A stretch of 26,918 nucleotides of DNA from JAFGHJ01 sp964418485. GTDB lineage: Bacteria > Hydrothermota > UBA3072. The notes beneath the pieces were generated by a model, which searched no databases, had not been told where the DNA came from, and saw nothing but the letters and a program-made list of their open reading frames with translations. Shown piece by piece: positions 8,729-16,205 of the stretch. Positions within the stretch are counted from its first letter, which is position 1, and each line of letters opens with the position of its first letter. The position numbers and the translations under genes were made by a program. The stretch is taken from contig CAYQMH010000029.1 in the NCBI GenBank assembly GCA_964418485.1, positions 1 to 26,918 on the forward strand, read 5' to 3'.

Positions 8729-10124
8729 TTCTAACTTCTCTCAATACGGTAATTGCCTTATTCTTCATTTCAGGAAATTTTTTCTTTAATTCAAAAAGTG
8801 CTTTTTTTAGAAATTTTTGATTCCCACTAAGCGCCAGAGCTCTTATCAGGCGAAGTAATATATACGGAGCATCGTTGGTGTCTCTATTTTCCTTATAAGC
8901 TATAGCAAGAACTTTTGCGGCTTCTTTTTGCTGCTGTCTCTTTGTATACATTTGAGATATAAAATAAAAATCATAAGGACTTAAGGCCAAAATAAGATCT
9001 CTTTCTTCCAGCACTTCCTCATAGAAATTTAGGATAACCGAAGGTTCTTTCTTTTCCATTCTAAGCATCCTAAATGTTTCTTTTGCAACCAATTCCGCTT
9101 CCTTTTTATTACCTTCCTTAATGTAAATGTCGATAAGTTCCTCTGCAGCGTCTAAATTAGATGGCTCTCTCAGTAATATTTCCTTAAGATGTTTCTCCGC
9201 ATCCTCAATATTACCTGCACTTCTTGCCTCAACCGCCTTACTAAAATCCAAATCCATCAAATTTAAAGTGTTTTCAACAAGCGGCGTTAAGTATTTCCGC
9301 TCAATTCCACTATATCGCAAGAGAACCACAACGAAAACCCCGAAACCAAACCCTCCTACATGAGCCCAAAAAGCAGTGGTAGAATAATCACTAAAATACA
9401 CTGCTCCAAACAACTCATTTAGAAACCACAGAGGAAGGTAAAACCATGCATAGAGTGGAAATATTCTAGGAACAAACAAGAAGAACAGAAAATATATCTT
9501 TGATTTATAATATTGAATCGCAAAAGCACCCATAACTCCCGCAATAGCTCCAGAAGCCCCAATCAAAGGCAAATCCGATTTAGTCATCGCCGCAAAAAGA
9601 AGAGAGGCGACAACTCCCGATAAAATGTAGAAACCAAGAAAAAAAGGTCTTCCCCAGTCATCTTCAACGTTAAGTCCTACAAGCCATAAAAACCACATAT
9701 TCCCGAAAAGATGCATAAATCCGGCATGAAGGAACAACGACGTTATCAAAGTAGAAATGTCAAAATCAGTTGAAACGAAACCAAATTTCCTTATAAGTCT
9801 CTCATCCATTGCTTTCTTGTAATCATCGTAAGCTTTTTTCCATTCTTTCCATAAATCATCCGGTATTGTTATTTCTCTATTTTTTATTTTTTCTCTCAAG
9901 ACACCTGGGTCCTTAGCGTACTCAATTATCTCAGAAGGATCTTCGGGTGATAATGTCCTTATTTCGATATCCTGAAGTTTAGTTGCTTTTTCCACGATAA
10001 TATTTTTTTGCCTATTCATAGCCGGATAACTAAAAAGGAAAACTAAAATATTTAAGCCTATAAGAGAAACAGTTACAGCGGGAAATCGCCTAACTCTGCT
10101 TTCCGATTTTATCGGAAATAACAT
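8715..10124 (-). CDS. Rhomboid intramembrane serine protease with C-terminal TPR region
   Basis: A 469-aa membrane protease that would cleave transmembrane segments of other proteins. The first helix (about 16-33) is followed by an unusually long, charged loop of about 95 aa. The rhomboid core then begins with HAGFMHLFGNMW (His133, His138, Asn142), the catalytic Ser191 in GASGAIAG and the partner His255 in AHVGGFGFG. The dyad is intact, so activity is expected. From about residue 290 the protein is soluble and helical, with TPR-like units such as DAEKHLKEILLREPSNLDAA. The ATG at 10124 has a GGAG ribosome site 6 bases upstream, which fixes the start although it overlaps the M24-like gene by 35 bases. 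Position in one operon with a dead M24 protein and a TPR membrane protein suggests an envelope quality-control role, which is an inference. Confidence 0.92.
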   Translation of the reverse strand: MLFPIKSESRVRRFPAVTVSLIGLNILVFLFSYPAMNRQKNIIVEKATKLQDIEIRTLSPEDPSEIIEYAKDPGVLREKIKNREITIPDDLWKEWKKAYDDYKKAMDERLIRKFGFVSTDFDISTLITSLFLHAGFMHLFGNMWFLWLVGLNVEDDWGRPFFLGFYILSGVVASLLFAAMTKSDLPLIGASGAIAGVMGAFAIQYYKSKIYFLFFLFVPRIFPLYAWFYLPLWFLNELFGAVYFSDYSTTAFWAHVGGFGFGVFVVVLLRYSGIERKYLTPLVENTLNLMDLDFSKAVEARSAGNIEDAEKHLKEILLREPSNLDAAEELIDIYIKEGNKKEAELVAKETFRMLRMEKKEPSVILNFYEEVLEERDLILALSPYDFYFISQMYTKRQQQKEAAKVLAIAYKENRDTNDAPYILLRLIRALALSGNQKFLKKALFELKKKFPEMKNKAITVLREVRNGQK

Positions 10125-11190
10125 TTACTTCTCCTTTATTAAAGAAATTAGTAAGATTGAAATCTTTTCCTTTTAAAAAGAAAACATCCTGAAATTTTAT
10201 ACCAAATTTCCCAGGAAAATAGAAATTTAACTGGGGATAAAGAAGAGTACCCTCCTTTATAATAAAATTACTGGTCTCGGAGACACTTATACCCTTTCCA
10301 CTTAGTGTTAACGGAGCATTAACAGGCGGAATAAAATATTTATCATAACCTTTATTTCTTATAAGCTCGAGTACATATTTGTAAATTTCTCTGGCTATTT
10401 TACCATATGAGATGAAAGATAAGAATTTACTATATATCTCGATTATGTCATCATAAGTTCTTTTTAAAAATTTGTCGGCGGCCCCCCATAAATATGTCCT
10501 CGCTATCTCTATACCTACACCTGATCGTATAATTCCGAAATTTATAACAATCGTGTCGCCATCTTTTAATTTTCTGTCATTACTCAAAGCAAACGGATTA
10601 GAAGTGCTTTCCCCGAAAATAACCTTTGTCGGAAAAGCTCTTCTTTCTCCTCCGGATTTATATATTTCTTCATCGATAATGTTTCTCATAGATATCTCAG
10701 TCAAATCGTTTTTTAACGTATATAGAGCTTTTTCTAAAACCTTCTCACAAATCGCAGCATTCTCTTTAAGAACAGAAACTCTTTCTTTATCGGGCATCAA
10801 GAAAAACTCAATAAAAGGATCTTGTATTTTAATTGCTTTAAACTTCGCCAATCTAATATCGCCAAATGAACCGATTTTCTTTATTTTTAATCTTTCGAGA
10901 AGAGTTTTCAGTTCACATACAGGGGAAAATCCTTCTTTTCGTATACTCATCATATCGGTTTTTCTTATCTTGACTTTCCCCGGAACCTCAACCAGAGAAA
11001 AAGAAAAAGGATCTCCTATCAAGAATAGTTCTTTTTTAGTAATAAGAAGATAAAAACTTATTTCAATTATATTAAAGGAAGCATTAATATCTAGAAGATT
11101 AAGAATTTTGTAAATATCGGTTACAATAACCGCATCAAGTCCTTTTTCACTGATATTTTTTCTTATTTTTTCAATTAAGGGCTCATTCAT
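10090..11190 (-). CDS. M24 (pita-bread fold) peptidase-like protein lacking all metal ligands
   Basis: A 366-aa protein with the creatinase-type N-terminal domain (about 1-135) and the M24 pita-bread domain (about 136-345) of Xaa-Pro aminopeptidases. The family landmarks can be aligned by eye, but each metal ligand is replaced: Asn217 for the first Asp (VINFG for iDfG), Glu228 for the second Asp (GIEIART for sDitRT), Lys299 for the His (SGKGIS for GHGIG), Gln320 for Glu (LLYPQL for ftiEPg) and Gln334 for the last Glu (KFQD for riED). It is therefore unlikely to be a two-metal peptidase. Length, frame and fold landmarks are intact, so it looks like a maintained pseudoenzyme and not a decaying gene. 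It overlaps the TPR membrane-protein gene upstream by 8 bases (ATGAATGA) and the rhomboid gene downstream by 35. Confidence 0.8.
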   Translation of the reverse strand: MNEPLIEKIRKNISEKGLDAVIVTDIYKILNLLDINASFNIIEISFYLLITKKELFLIGDPFSFSLVEVPGKVKIRKTDMMSIRKEGFSPVCELKTLLERLKIKKIGSFGDIRLAKFKAIKIQDPFIEFFLMPDKERVSVLKENAAICEKVLEKALYTLKNDLTEISMRNIIDEEIYKSGGERRAFPTKVIFGESTSNPFALSNDRKLKDGDTIVINFGIIRSGVGIEIARTYLWGAADKFLKRTYDDIIEIYSKFLSFISYGKIAREIYKYVLELIRNKGYDKYFIPPVNAPLTLSGKGISVSETSNFIIKEGTLLYPQLNFYFPGKFGIKFQDVFFLKGKDFNLTNFFNKGEVNVISDKIGKQS

Positions 11191-11860
11191 TTAATTCTCT
11201 TTGAACCCGAACTAACCTTAATTTTTCCTTTGCTTTTTCGATAATTTCGGGATCTTCCGAAATGTCAAGTATTTTCTCAAGAACAGCCTCTGCTTCGACC
11301 GTTCTCTGCTGACTAAGATACAGCCGAGCAAGAGCAAGCAGGCATTCTGCTTTGGAAAAAGTATCTTTGAATTTATCCGCTGCTATCTCATAATTTTCTG
11401 TGGCTCTCAACAAATCACCTCTTTGTTCATAGCACTGCCCAATCCCTTCATAGGCGCTTGGAGTAAAAAGCTCATCATATTTTCCACTAATAAAAGACTC
11501 AAATTTATTCAACGCGTCATCCAGATTTCCTTCCTTATAGCTTATATTGGCCAACATAAATTTCGAACGGTTTGCAAAAATTGTACCCCAATATTTATCA
11601 ACAATCTCTTGAAATCGCACGCGCGCCTGATTTAAATCTCCATTACCATATAAAATTACAGCCAAATTATACATTTTTTTAGAATTAACCATTTTTGTTT
11701 GTTGATTATTTCTATATGTAAAGAAAATTACGAGGAGTATAATAAGACCGGATACAATCCATAAAACTCTTTTTTTATGATGTTCGTAAAAAATAATTAT
11801 ATTTTCAATGGTTTCCTTAAATTCATCGTGCTTTAAGTCTCTCCTACTGTATTTCGCCAT
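11183..11860 (-). CDS. Membrane-anchored TPR protein (YfgM/YbgF-like)
   Basis: A 225-aa protein with a charged cytoplasmic N-terminus, one membrane helix (about 32-50, VLWIVSGLIILLVIFFTY) and a TPR solenoid (about 60-215). Units such as YNLAVILYGNGDLNQARVRF, AYEGIGQCYEQRGDLLRATE and LALARLYLSQQRTVEAE are recognisable. This layout resembles YfgM of the BamB/SecYEG neighbourhood and the TPR tail of YbgF, but similarity is generic and no ortholog claim is made. It would hold its TPR domain outside the cytoplasm. The ATG has AGGGGG 4 bases upstream. It is the first gene of an overlapping five-gene unit running through the M24-like, rhomboid, HD and YfiM-like genes. Confidence 0.82.
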   Translation of the reverse strand: MAKYSRRDLKHDEFKETIENIIIFYEHHKKRVLWIVSGLIILLVIFFTYRNNQQTKMVNSKKMYNLAVILYGNGDLNQARVRFQEIVDKYWGTIFANRSKFMLANISYKEGNLDDALNKFESFISGKYDELFTPSAYEGIGQCYEQRGDLLRATENYEIAADKFKDTFSKAECLLALARLYLSQQRTVEAEAVLEKILDISEDPEIIEKAKEKLRLVRVQRELNE

Positions 11861-11938
11861 TATTCCCCCTTTATATACTATTAAACCTTCTTGATAAACT
11901 CATTCCCACCATCGATTGCAGTGTATCTCAAATATCAA

Positions 11939-11962
11939 TCAACCCCTCAACGCTTCAACCTA
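11939..11962. repeat. Three imperfect copies of an 8-base unit (TCAACNNN)
   Basis: TCAACCCC, TCAACGCT and TCAACCTA follow each other directly in the 112-base gap between the TPR gene and the tRNA. The array is short and imperfect, so chance cannot be excluded. No ORF is present in the gap. On the - strand, TATAAT at 11967-11972, directly after the tRNA end, could be a -10 box for the gene block downstream, but I find no matching -35. Confidence 0.3.
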
Positions 11963-11972
11963 TGAAATTATA

Positions 11973-12045
11973 TACCCCTGGTAAGACTCGAACTTACGAC
12001 TTCCGGTTTAGGAAACCGGTGCTCTATCCACTGAGCTACAGGGGC
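11973..12045 (-). tRNA. tRNA-Arg (anticodon CCT)
   Basis: On the - strand the sequence folds as a complete 73-base tRNA. The acceptor stem GCCCCTG pairs with CAGGGGT (first pair G-U). The D arm starts GCTCAGT, and the anticodon stem CCGGT/ACCGG encloses the seven-base loop TTCCTAA. That puts CCT at positions 34-36, which reads AGG (Arg). The T arm carries GTTCGAGTC, and the discriminator base is A. CCA is not encoded; TAT follows, so a CCA-adding enzyme must complete it. The variable loop is short, as for a class I tRNA. It sits between two protein operons on the same strand. I see no duplicated 3' end that would mark an integrated element. Confidence 0.95.
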
Positions 12046-12053
12046 ATCTCTAT

Positions 12054-12082
12054 ATTTTTATTTAAAAAACCGTATTTGTCAA
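12054..12082 (-). promoter_or_regulatory. Likely sigma70-type promoter for tRNA-Arg
   Basis: On the - strand a perfect TTGACA (12082-12077) is followed by 17 bases and AAAAAT (12059-12054), a weak -10. The tRNA begins 8 bases later, so transcription would start at or just before its first base. The -35 match and spacing are good; the -10 is poor, which keeps this provisional. Confidence 0.5.
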
Positions 12083-12105
12083 TGCTTTGCCTTAAACAAA
12101 ACTAT

Positions 12106-12194
12106 CAGCTGACAGCTGAGGCTGTCGGCTTTCAGCTAAAACATATAAGAATGAAGAGGGCAGCAATAAAGCTGTCAGCTGTAAGCCGAAAGCC
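12106..12194. repeat. CAGCTGACAGCT word repeats in inverted orientation
   Basis: CAGCTGACAGCT at 12106-12117 recurs inverted as AGCTGTCAGCTG at 12170-12181. GGCTTTC at 12127-12133 recurs inverted as GAAAGCC at 12188-12194. The two pairs are in the order A-B...A'-B', so they cannot form one nested hairpin and look more like two copies or fragments of a dispersed element. The copies lie in the gap between tamB and the tRNA. Confidence 0.55.
12107..12130 (-). terminator. Hairpin downstream of tamB; possible terminator of the chemosensory operon
   Basis: Ten consecutive pairs (one G-T, otherwise Watson-Crick) join 12107-12116 to 12121-12130 around a 4-base loop. On the - strand, about 5 bases after the stem, comes a T-rich run (AGTTTTGTTT). 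It lies about 80 bases beyond the tamB stop and before the tRNA promoter, where a terminator would be expected. The T-run is broken and the element is part of a repeat, so the role is uncertain. Confidence 0.4.
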
Positions 12195-12210
12195 CATTCT
12201 GACCCGACAC

Positions 12211-15200
12211 TCAATATCGCCATTCAAGATTAAAAAGGAATCTTGTGCTTCCCCCAAAGTCCTTTTCGGCTGTCATATAACCCCATTTTCTCAGCTTATA
12301 TTCAGCCTGTATTTCAGATTTTCCATAAGATTGAATATCGGTTCTGGCTTTTACAAAAAGTTTATCAGTCACATATTTGCCAACAACAAATTCATAATGT
12401 CCGCTACTTCCCTGCATTTCCAAAACGTCGATATCAAACTCTTCTTTCAATCTACGATTAAGAGTTTGCCTTACCCAGTAGCTGAAAGCTGTCCCCACGG
12501 ACTGTTCTAATGATTTAACAGATGCCAAATCCTCCCAACCGACATTTAACGAAAGAAGAGTCATTATCTCCGCTTTAGTCAGGGAAGATTTCGAATAGAT
12601 ATCAAATTTAGGAACCTTCATTGTTCCCGAAACCTCGAGAAATACAGTATCCTGTTCATGATTTCCATTCGACCCAGAAGAAATAAGAGTCATTGCTTTA
12701 ACATCAATATTAGGATTTATCTCAGCAGATTCATTAAAACCGAATTTCCCTTCTAAAACTTCGAAACTCTTGTAAAGATAGTAAAACATTCCTTGCTTCA
12801 CTTCTAAATTTCCCGAAAGCAATAGTGGCCCGCCTTTGTAATTAACTCCCACCTTTCCTGCAAGTTCGATATTAGAAAGATCATTTCGTATCCAAACGTT
12901 ACCTTGAGTTGCATCAAAAGTTAAATCTAAAAAAAGATTAGGGGGGCGTCTTCCCTTTTCGCTTTTTTGCTCAAACTCCATTGTAATTGTAGCCCTTTTA
13001 AGATCTATTTTCCCCTCTACCCGGATATCTTTATGCTCCTTTCTCACTGTTAAAGCCCCATCTATGGTAGTGTTTACATATTGCCAGTTAATTGGAGTAT
13101 TTTTTAAGTACAATTTTATATCGAACTTTTCATCTATCAAACTAACCGAACCCTCTGCTTGTACTTTTCCCTCACCTAACAAGGCTGAAACATTTTCCAA
13201 CTTTCCTTCTTCTCCCTTAAACAAAGCAACTGCATTTAATTCTTTTATATGTATCCCGGCATTTCTCACAAGCAAATCCGCTTCATTTAGGTTTATTTCT
13301 CCGTAAATTAAAGGTTCTTTAAACTTGCCTCTGATTTTCAAATCACCAGATAACTTGGCTCTGTTTGCAGATAAATGTTTAATCAAAGGATAAAACACCC
13401 ATGTACCGGATTCCCGTAATTCAATATCCATATCCAGGTATTTCTTTTCGGGATCAATTACCCCATTAAAACTTGAATACTTGCTGTTCTCTATAATCGA
13501 AAGGTTTTCGACAAAAATTTTGTTGGTTTCGTACCGAAGAATAAAATTTAAAGAGTCCCCTATTTCTTCTTCACCAACATTCACCTTCCCACCACCTTTA
13601 AAGTAAAAAACGGGCGAAGAAGAAGTCCCGCCAATAGAAACAACACTTGATAACTTACCTGAAAAAGGATGAGAAAAAATACCGAATTCACTTAGGAATT
13701 CGGGGCGAAATCTAATTAAATTTAAATCACCTTTGATTCCCATCGGTGATATCGAAACGTCATTAACTTTAAAATCTTCACCTCTACTTCCCACAAATCT
13801 AACATTCCTTAATTGGAAAGCGTTTTTATAAGCAAAAGAAAAAGAATCTATTAAGTAAAGCCACCCACCGGGATACTCAAATCTTATATCATTAATTTCT
13901 AATGTATCGGAATTAAGAACAAAGTAATAGTCTAATTTCTTGTTTTCAGTTTTAAAAAGTCCTTTTACATATAATTTCTTATTTTCTAATTTTAAATTTG
14001 ACTCTCCAAATTCAAATATCTTCCTATCTTTAAAGACGAAATCACGCGAAACAAAGGTTATTGTACCGGGAAATTTTCTTTTTTCCTGAACAAGATTCAA
14101 ATTACCTTCTACAGACGTTATTTTTATATCATCATACGTAAGATTCTCCAATGAAAATGCTCCATATACTTTATCACCTATAGAAACACCTATGTCTAGT
14201 ACAGTGGATATTTTAATTCCAAAAAATTCGGCAATTGGTGAAACATCTACTTTTTCGATTTGCAAATTACCATCCACCTTATCACCGTAAACACCTCCGA
14301 AAACAAACTTTCCTCCATTGAAATATCCACTGCAACTGTCGATATATATGCCCTTTCCTCTTTTGGTCAATATAAGATCTAAATTTTCGAGAGGGCTTCG
14401 AAGTACCTCTCCCTTGAGTTTAGAAACCACACTAAAAGTATCCTTATTTCTATAGGTGAAATCAATTAATCCGTTCAATCTTGAACTGGGATATTTACTA
14501 CTTATTTTTTTTATATCTAAATCGGCTAGTTGAATTTGCCCGTGGATTTCCTTCCCCAAATTAAAAAAGCCTGAAAGTTCTTTCCCTTTTATGTTGATGG
14601 AATTTCTAACACCACTAAAACTAAACTGAGGCAAATTAAAACCCTGTAAACTAACTACTTGACTTTCACCTTTAAAAACAAAAGTGGTATCATAAGCAAA
14701 AAATACATCTAAAAATCCCTCGCCTTTGACGCCAAACAATTTTTCCAAATCAGAAAGGTATACTCTGCCGTTTCCTTCTATCTTATCACCCTTACCGGTT
14801 CTAATCTCAAACTTAGAATCTCCGACTCGAAGATTTTGAACATTCATACTCGAAAGCTTGTTCGATATTGACAAATCTATTTCCCCGACATGAAAAGCAA
14901 CATCATCTATTTTTCCCCAGAGCTCAGGCAGAACAATAACAATATTACCTCTACCTGTCGAAAAAATCTCTCCTCTCCCATTTAATCCTTGAAAATTATG
15001 TCCTCTCCATTCCACAGAACCATTATTAATTTCAAATTCTTCAATATAAAATAACACTGCGATACTACTCGTTTTCGTTCCTTCTTTACCCTCGTTTATA
15101 AAAAATCTTGGAGAATCAAAAGATATTTTTTTTATCCTACGGCGCAAAATACCTACAGGGGAGTATGATACATCTACACCGGGCAAAAAACAAATATCTT

Positions 15201-15396
15201 TAATGTATACTGAATCAGCAGATACTCCTGTTAATCCCTTAAGTTTTATACTCTCTATATAACTACCCTCCGGAAAAACAGAGAGCAGACGACGCTCCAA
15301 GAGATCCTGAACTTTTATAATCATTAAATCAGATAGAAAAGCTAGAAGCACAATAAAAAACAGCAGGGACAGAACAAAAAGAATCTTCTTTTTCAT
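12211..15396 (-). CDS. tamB: TamB-like translocation and assembly protein (DUF490)
   Basis: A 1061-aa protein with an N-terminal membrane helix (about 4-24) and then a very long run of short beta-strands with alternating hydrophobic residues and many Gly-Asn-Asp turns, as in the periplasm-spanning beta-taco of TamB/AsmA-like proteins. The last 250 residues carry the conserved TamB domain: LLLSGNLEVKQGMFYYLYK, PNIDVKAMT, EVSGTMKVPKFDIYS, LTKAEIMTLLSL, GKYVTDKLFVKA and a terminal FLFNLEWRY. In other bacteria TamB links inner and outer membranes and supports lipid transport or outer-membrane protein assembly, often with a BamA-family partner, which is not in this window. Its ATG overlaps the stop of a roadblock gene (TAATG), tying it to the chemosensory operon as its last gene. 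That context is unusual for TamB. Confidence 0.9.
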   Translation of the reverse strand: MKKKILFVLSLLFFIVLLAFLSDLMIIKVQDLLERRLLSVFPEGSYIESIKLKGLTGVSADSVYIKDICFLPGVDVSYSPVGILRRRIKKISFDSPRFFINEGKEGTKTSSIAVLFYIEEFEINNGSVEWRGHNFQGLNGRGEIFSTGRGNIVIVLPELWGKIDDVAFHVGEIDLSISNKLSSMNVQNLRVGDSKFEIRTGKGDKIEGNGRVYLSDLEKLFGVKGEGFLDVFFAYDTTFVFKGESQVVSLQGFNLPQFSFSGVRNSINIKGKELSGFFNLGKEIHGQIQLADLDIKKISSKYPSSRLNGLIDFTYRNKDTFSVVSKLKGEVLRSPLENLDLILTKRGKGIYIDSCSGYFNGGKFVFGGVYGDKVDGNLQIEKVDVSPIAEFFGIKISTVLDIGVSIGDKVYGAFSLENLTYDDIKITSVEGNLNLVQEKRKFPGTITFVSRDFVFKDRKIFEFGESNLKLENKKLYVKGLFKTENKKLDYYFVLNSDTLEINDIRFEYPGGWLYLIDSFSFAYKNAFQLRNVRFVGSRGEDFKVNDVSISPMGIKGDLNLIRFRPEFLSEFGIFSHPFSGKLSSVVSIGGTSSSPVFYFKGGGKVNVGEEEIGDSLNFILRYETNKIFVENLSIIENSKYSSFNGVIDPEKKYLDMDIELRESGTWVFYPLIKHLSANRAKLSGDLKIRGKFKEPLIYGEINLNEADLLVRNAGIHIKELNAVALFKGEEGKLENVSALLGEGKVQAEGSVSLIDEKFDIKLYLKNTPINWQYVNTTIDGALTVRKEHKDIRVEGKIDLKRATITMEFEQKSEKGRRPPNLFLDLTFDATQGNVWIRNDLSNIELAGKVGVNYKGGPLLLSGNLEVKQGMFYYLYKSFEVLEGKFGFNESAEINPNIDVKAMTLISSGSNGNHEQDTVFLEVSGTMKVPKFDIYSKSSLTKAEIMTLLSLNVGWEDLASVKSLEQSVGTAFSYWVRQTLNRRLKEEFDIDVLEMQGSSGHYEFVVGKYVTDKLFVKARTDIQSYGKSEIQAEYKLRKWGYMTAEKDFGGSTRFLFNLEWRY

Positions 15397-15872
15397 TATT
15401 TAAACAAATCCTCCATAAGTTCTTCCCCATTTATCATATCAATTGAAGGAGTTTCCAAGGAAGTATTTTCCAAAGGGGTATTTTTGTCTAATTCCTTCTT
15501 CAACTTTAAGGCTAGTCTCTCGGATAATACTCTTACAGAACCTAACAAAGTTTCCTTTTTGAATATAACAACCAATAAAAACTGAGAACTTATATTTTGA
15601 TAAAATAAGTTAAATGCTTGACCTCTAAGAAAAAATTGCTTAAACTGACTCTCGTCGACAAGCTTAGCCAGTTCTTCTGTAGCATTAAAAACACCTGCAA
15701 GAAGAGCAGTTATCGTAGAAATTTTCTTTTCTTTCTTAGGTCCCGAATACACAAGTACTTCTCCACTTTTTGCAGCGAAAAAAACGTATTTTGCTCCTGT
15801 TTTTACCAAAAAATTCTCAAGGAATCTCTCGATTTTTTTCTGAATCTCATATAAAAGTACAATGGTTGACAC
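15396..15872 (-). CDS. Roadblock/LC7 domain protein with acidic C-terminal tail
   Basis: A 158-aa protein with a roadblock/LC7 fold over about residues 8-125: helix, GAKYVFFAAKSGEVLVYSG, a central helix (STITALLAGVFNATEELAKL), then beta-strands ending in LLGSVRVL and a long helix. LC7 proteins dimerise and commonly act on small GTPases of the MglA/Rag type. The tail (129-158) is predicted unstructured and ends in NGEELMEDLFK, similar to a peptide in the large TPR protein of this operon. The start is GTG, directly after the TAA of the preceding roadblock gene; no ATG is available near it. The divergence from the 110-aa neighbour is high, so identification rests on length, fold pattern and context. 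Confidence 0.72.
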   Translation of the reverse strand: MSTIVLLYEIQKKIERFLENFLVKTGAKYVFFAAKSGEVLVYSGPKKEKKISTITALLAGVFNATEELAKLVDESQFKQFFLRGQAFNLFYQNISSQFLLVVIFKKETLLGSVRVLSERLALKLKKELDKNTPLENTSLETPSIDMINGEELMEDLFK

Positions 15873-16205
15873 TTACAATTCTTCGGAAATAGCTTTCACA
15901 CACCTGCGAATTTCAAACCTGATTTTCCCAGTATCAATGTTAGAATCGGTAAAAACTGCCAAAATAAAATTTTTCTGAGTAACAACGAAAAGATTCCTTT
16001 TCTCTGCCATAACGGTTATCGAGAAATTATCCGCTATATTAATCTGGGTTGAAAGCTCCTTAGTTATAGCGGCAATTATAGCGGAAGCCACGGATTTATC
16101 CAACTTATCACTACCCATCTGTCCGATAATCTCTCCTTCTCTATCTACCAGATAACACGATATTACCCCATCAATTGAGACAACTTTTCCCATTATTTCT
16201 TCCAT
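15873..16205 (-). CDS. Roadblock/LC7 domain protein, MglB-like size
   Basis: A 110-aa protein consisting of a single roadblock/LC7 domain. The pattern is typical: VVSIDGVISCYLVDREGEII, then a small-residue helix (VASAIIAAITKELSTQI), then strands SITVMAEKRNLFVVTQKN and FILAVFTDSN, and a closing helix. In Myxococcus and relatives such a protein (MglB) is the GAP partner of the polarity GTPase MglA, but no GTPase is encoded here, and many LC7 proteins have other partners. It lies between a TPR-LC7 fusion and a third LC7 gene, with a one-base TAATG overlap upstream and zero spacing downstream, so the three are probably made together and may form hetero-dimers. Confidence 0.82.
   Translation of the reverse strand: MEEIMGKVVSIDGVISCYLVDREGEIIGQMGSDKLDKSVASAIIAAITKELSTQINIADNFSITVMAEKRNLFVVTQKNFILAVFTDSNIDTGKIRFEIRRCVKAISEEL

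Noticed and set aside
10472..11053. 193-aa open frame on the + strand
   Set aside because: Lies wholly opposite the M24-like gene, has no recognisable domain, and is explained as an antisense shadow.
11967..11972. TATAAT directly after the tRNA as a promoter for the TPR membrane-protein operon
   Set aside because: No acceptable -35 box at the right distance, which would fall inside the tRNA; kept only as a remark.
11973..12045. tRNA-Arg as an integration site of a genomic island
   Set aside because: No integrase gene and no second copy of the tRNA 3' end in the window.
11962..12510. 182-aa open frame on the + strand
   Set aside because: Runs antisense through the tRNA, the repeat and the 3' end of tamB; its composition gives no protein family.
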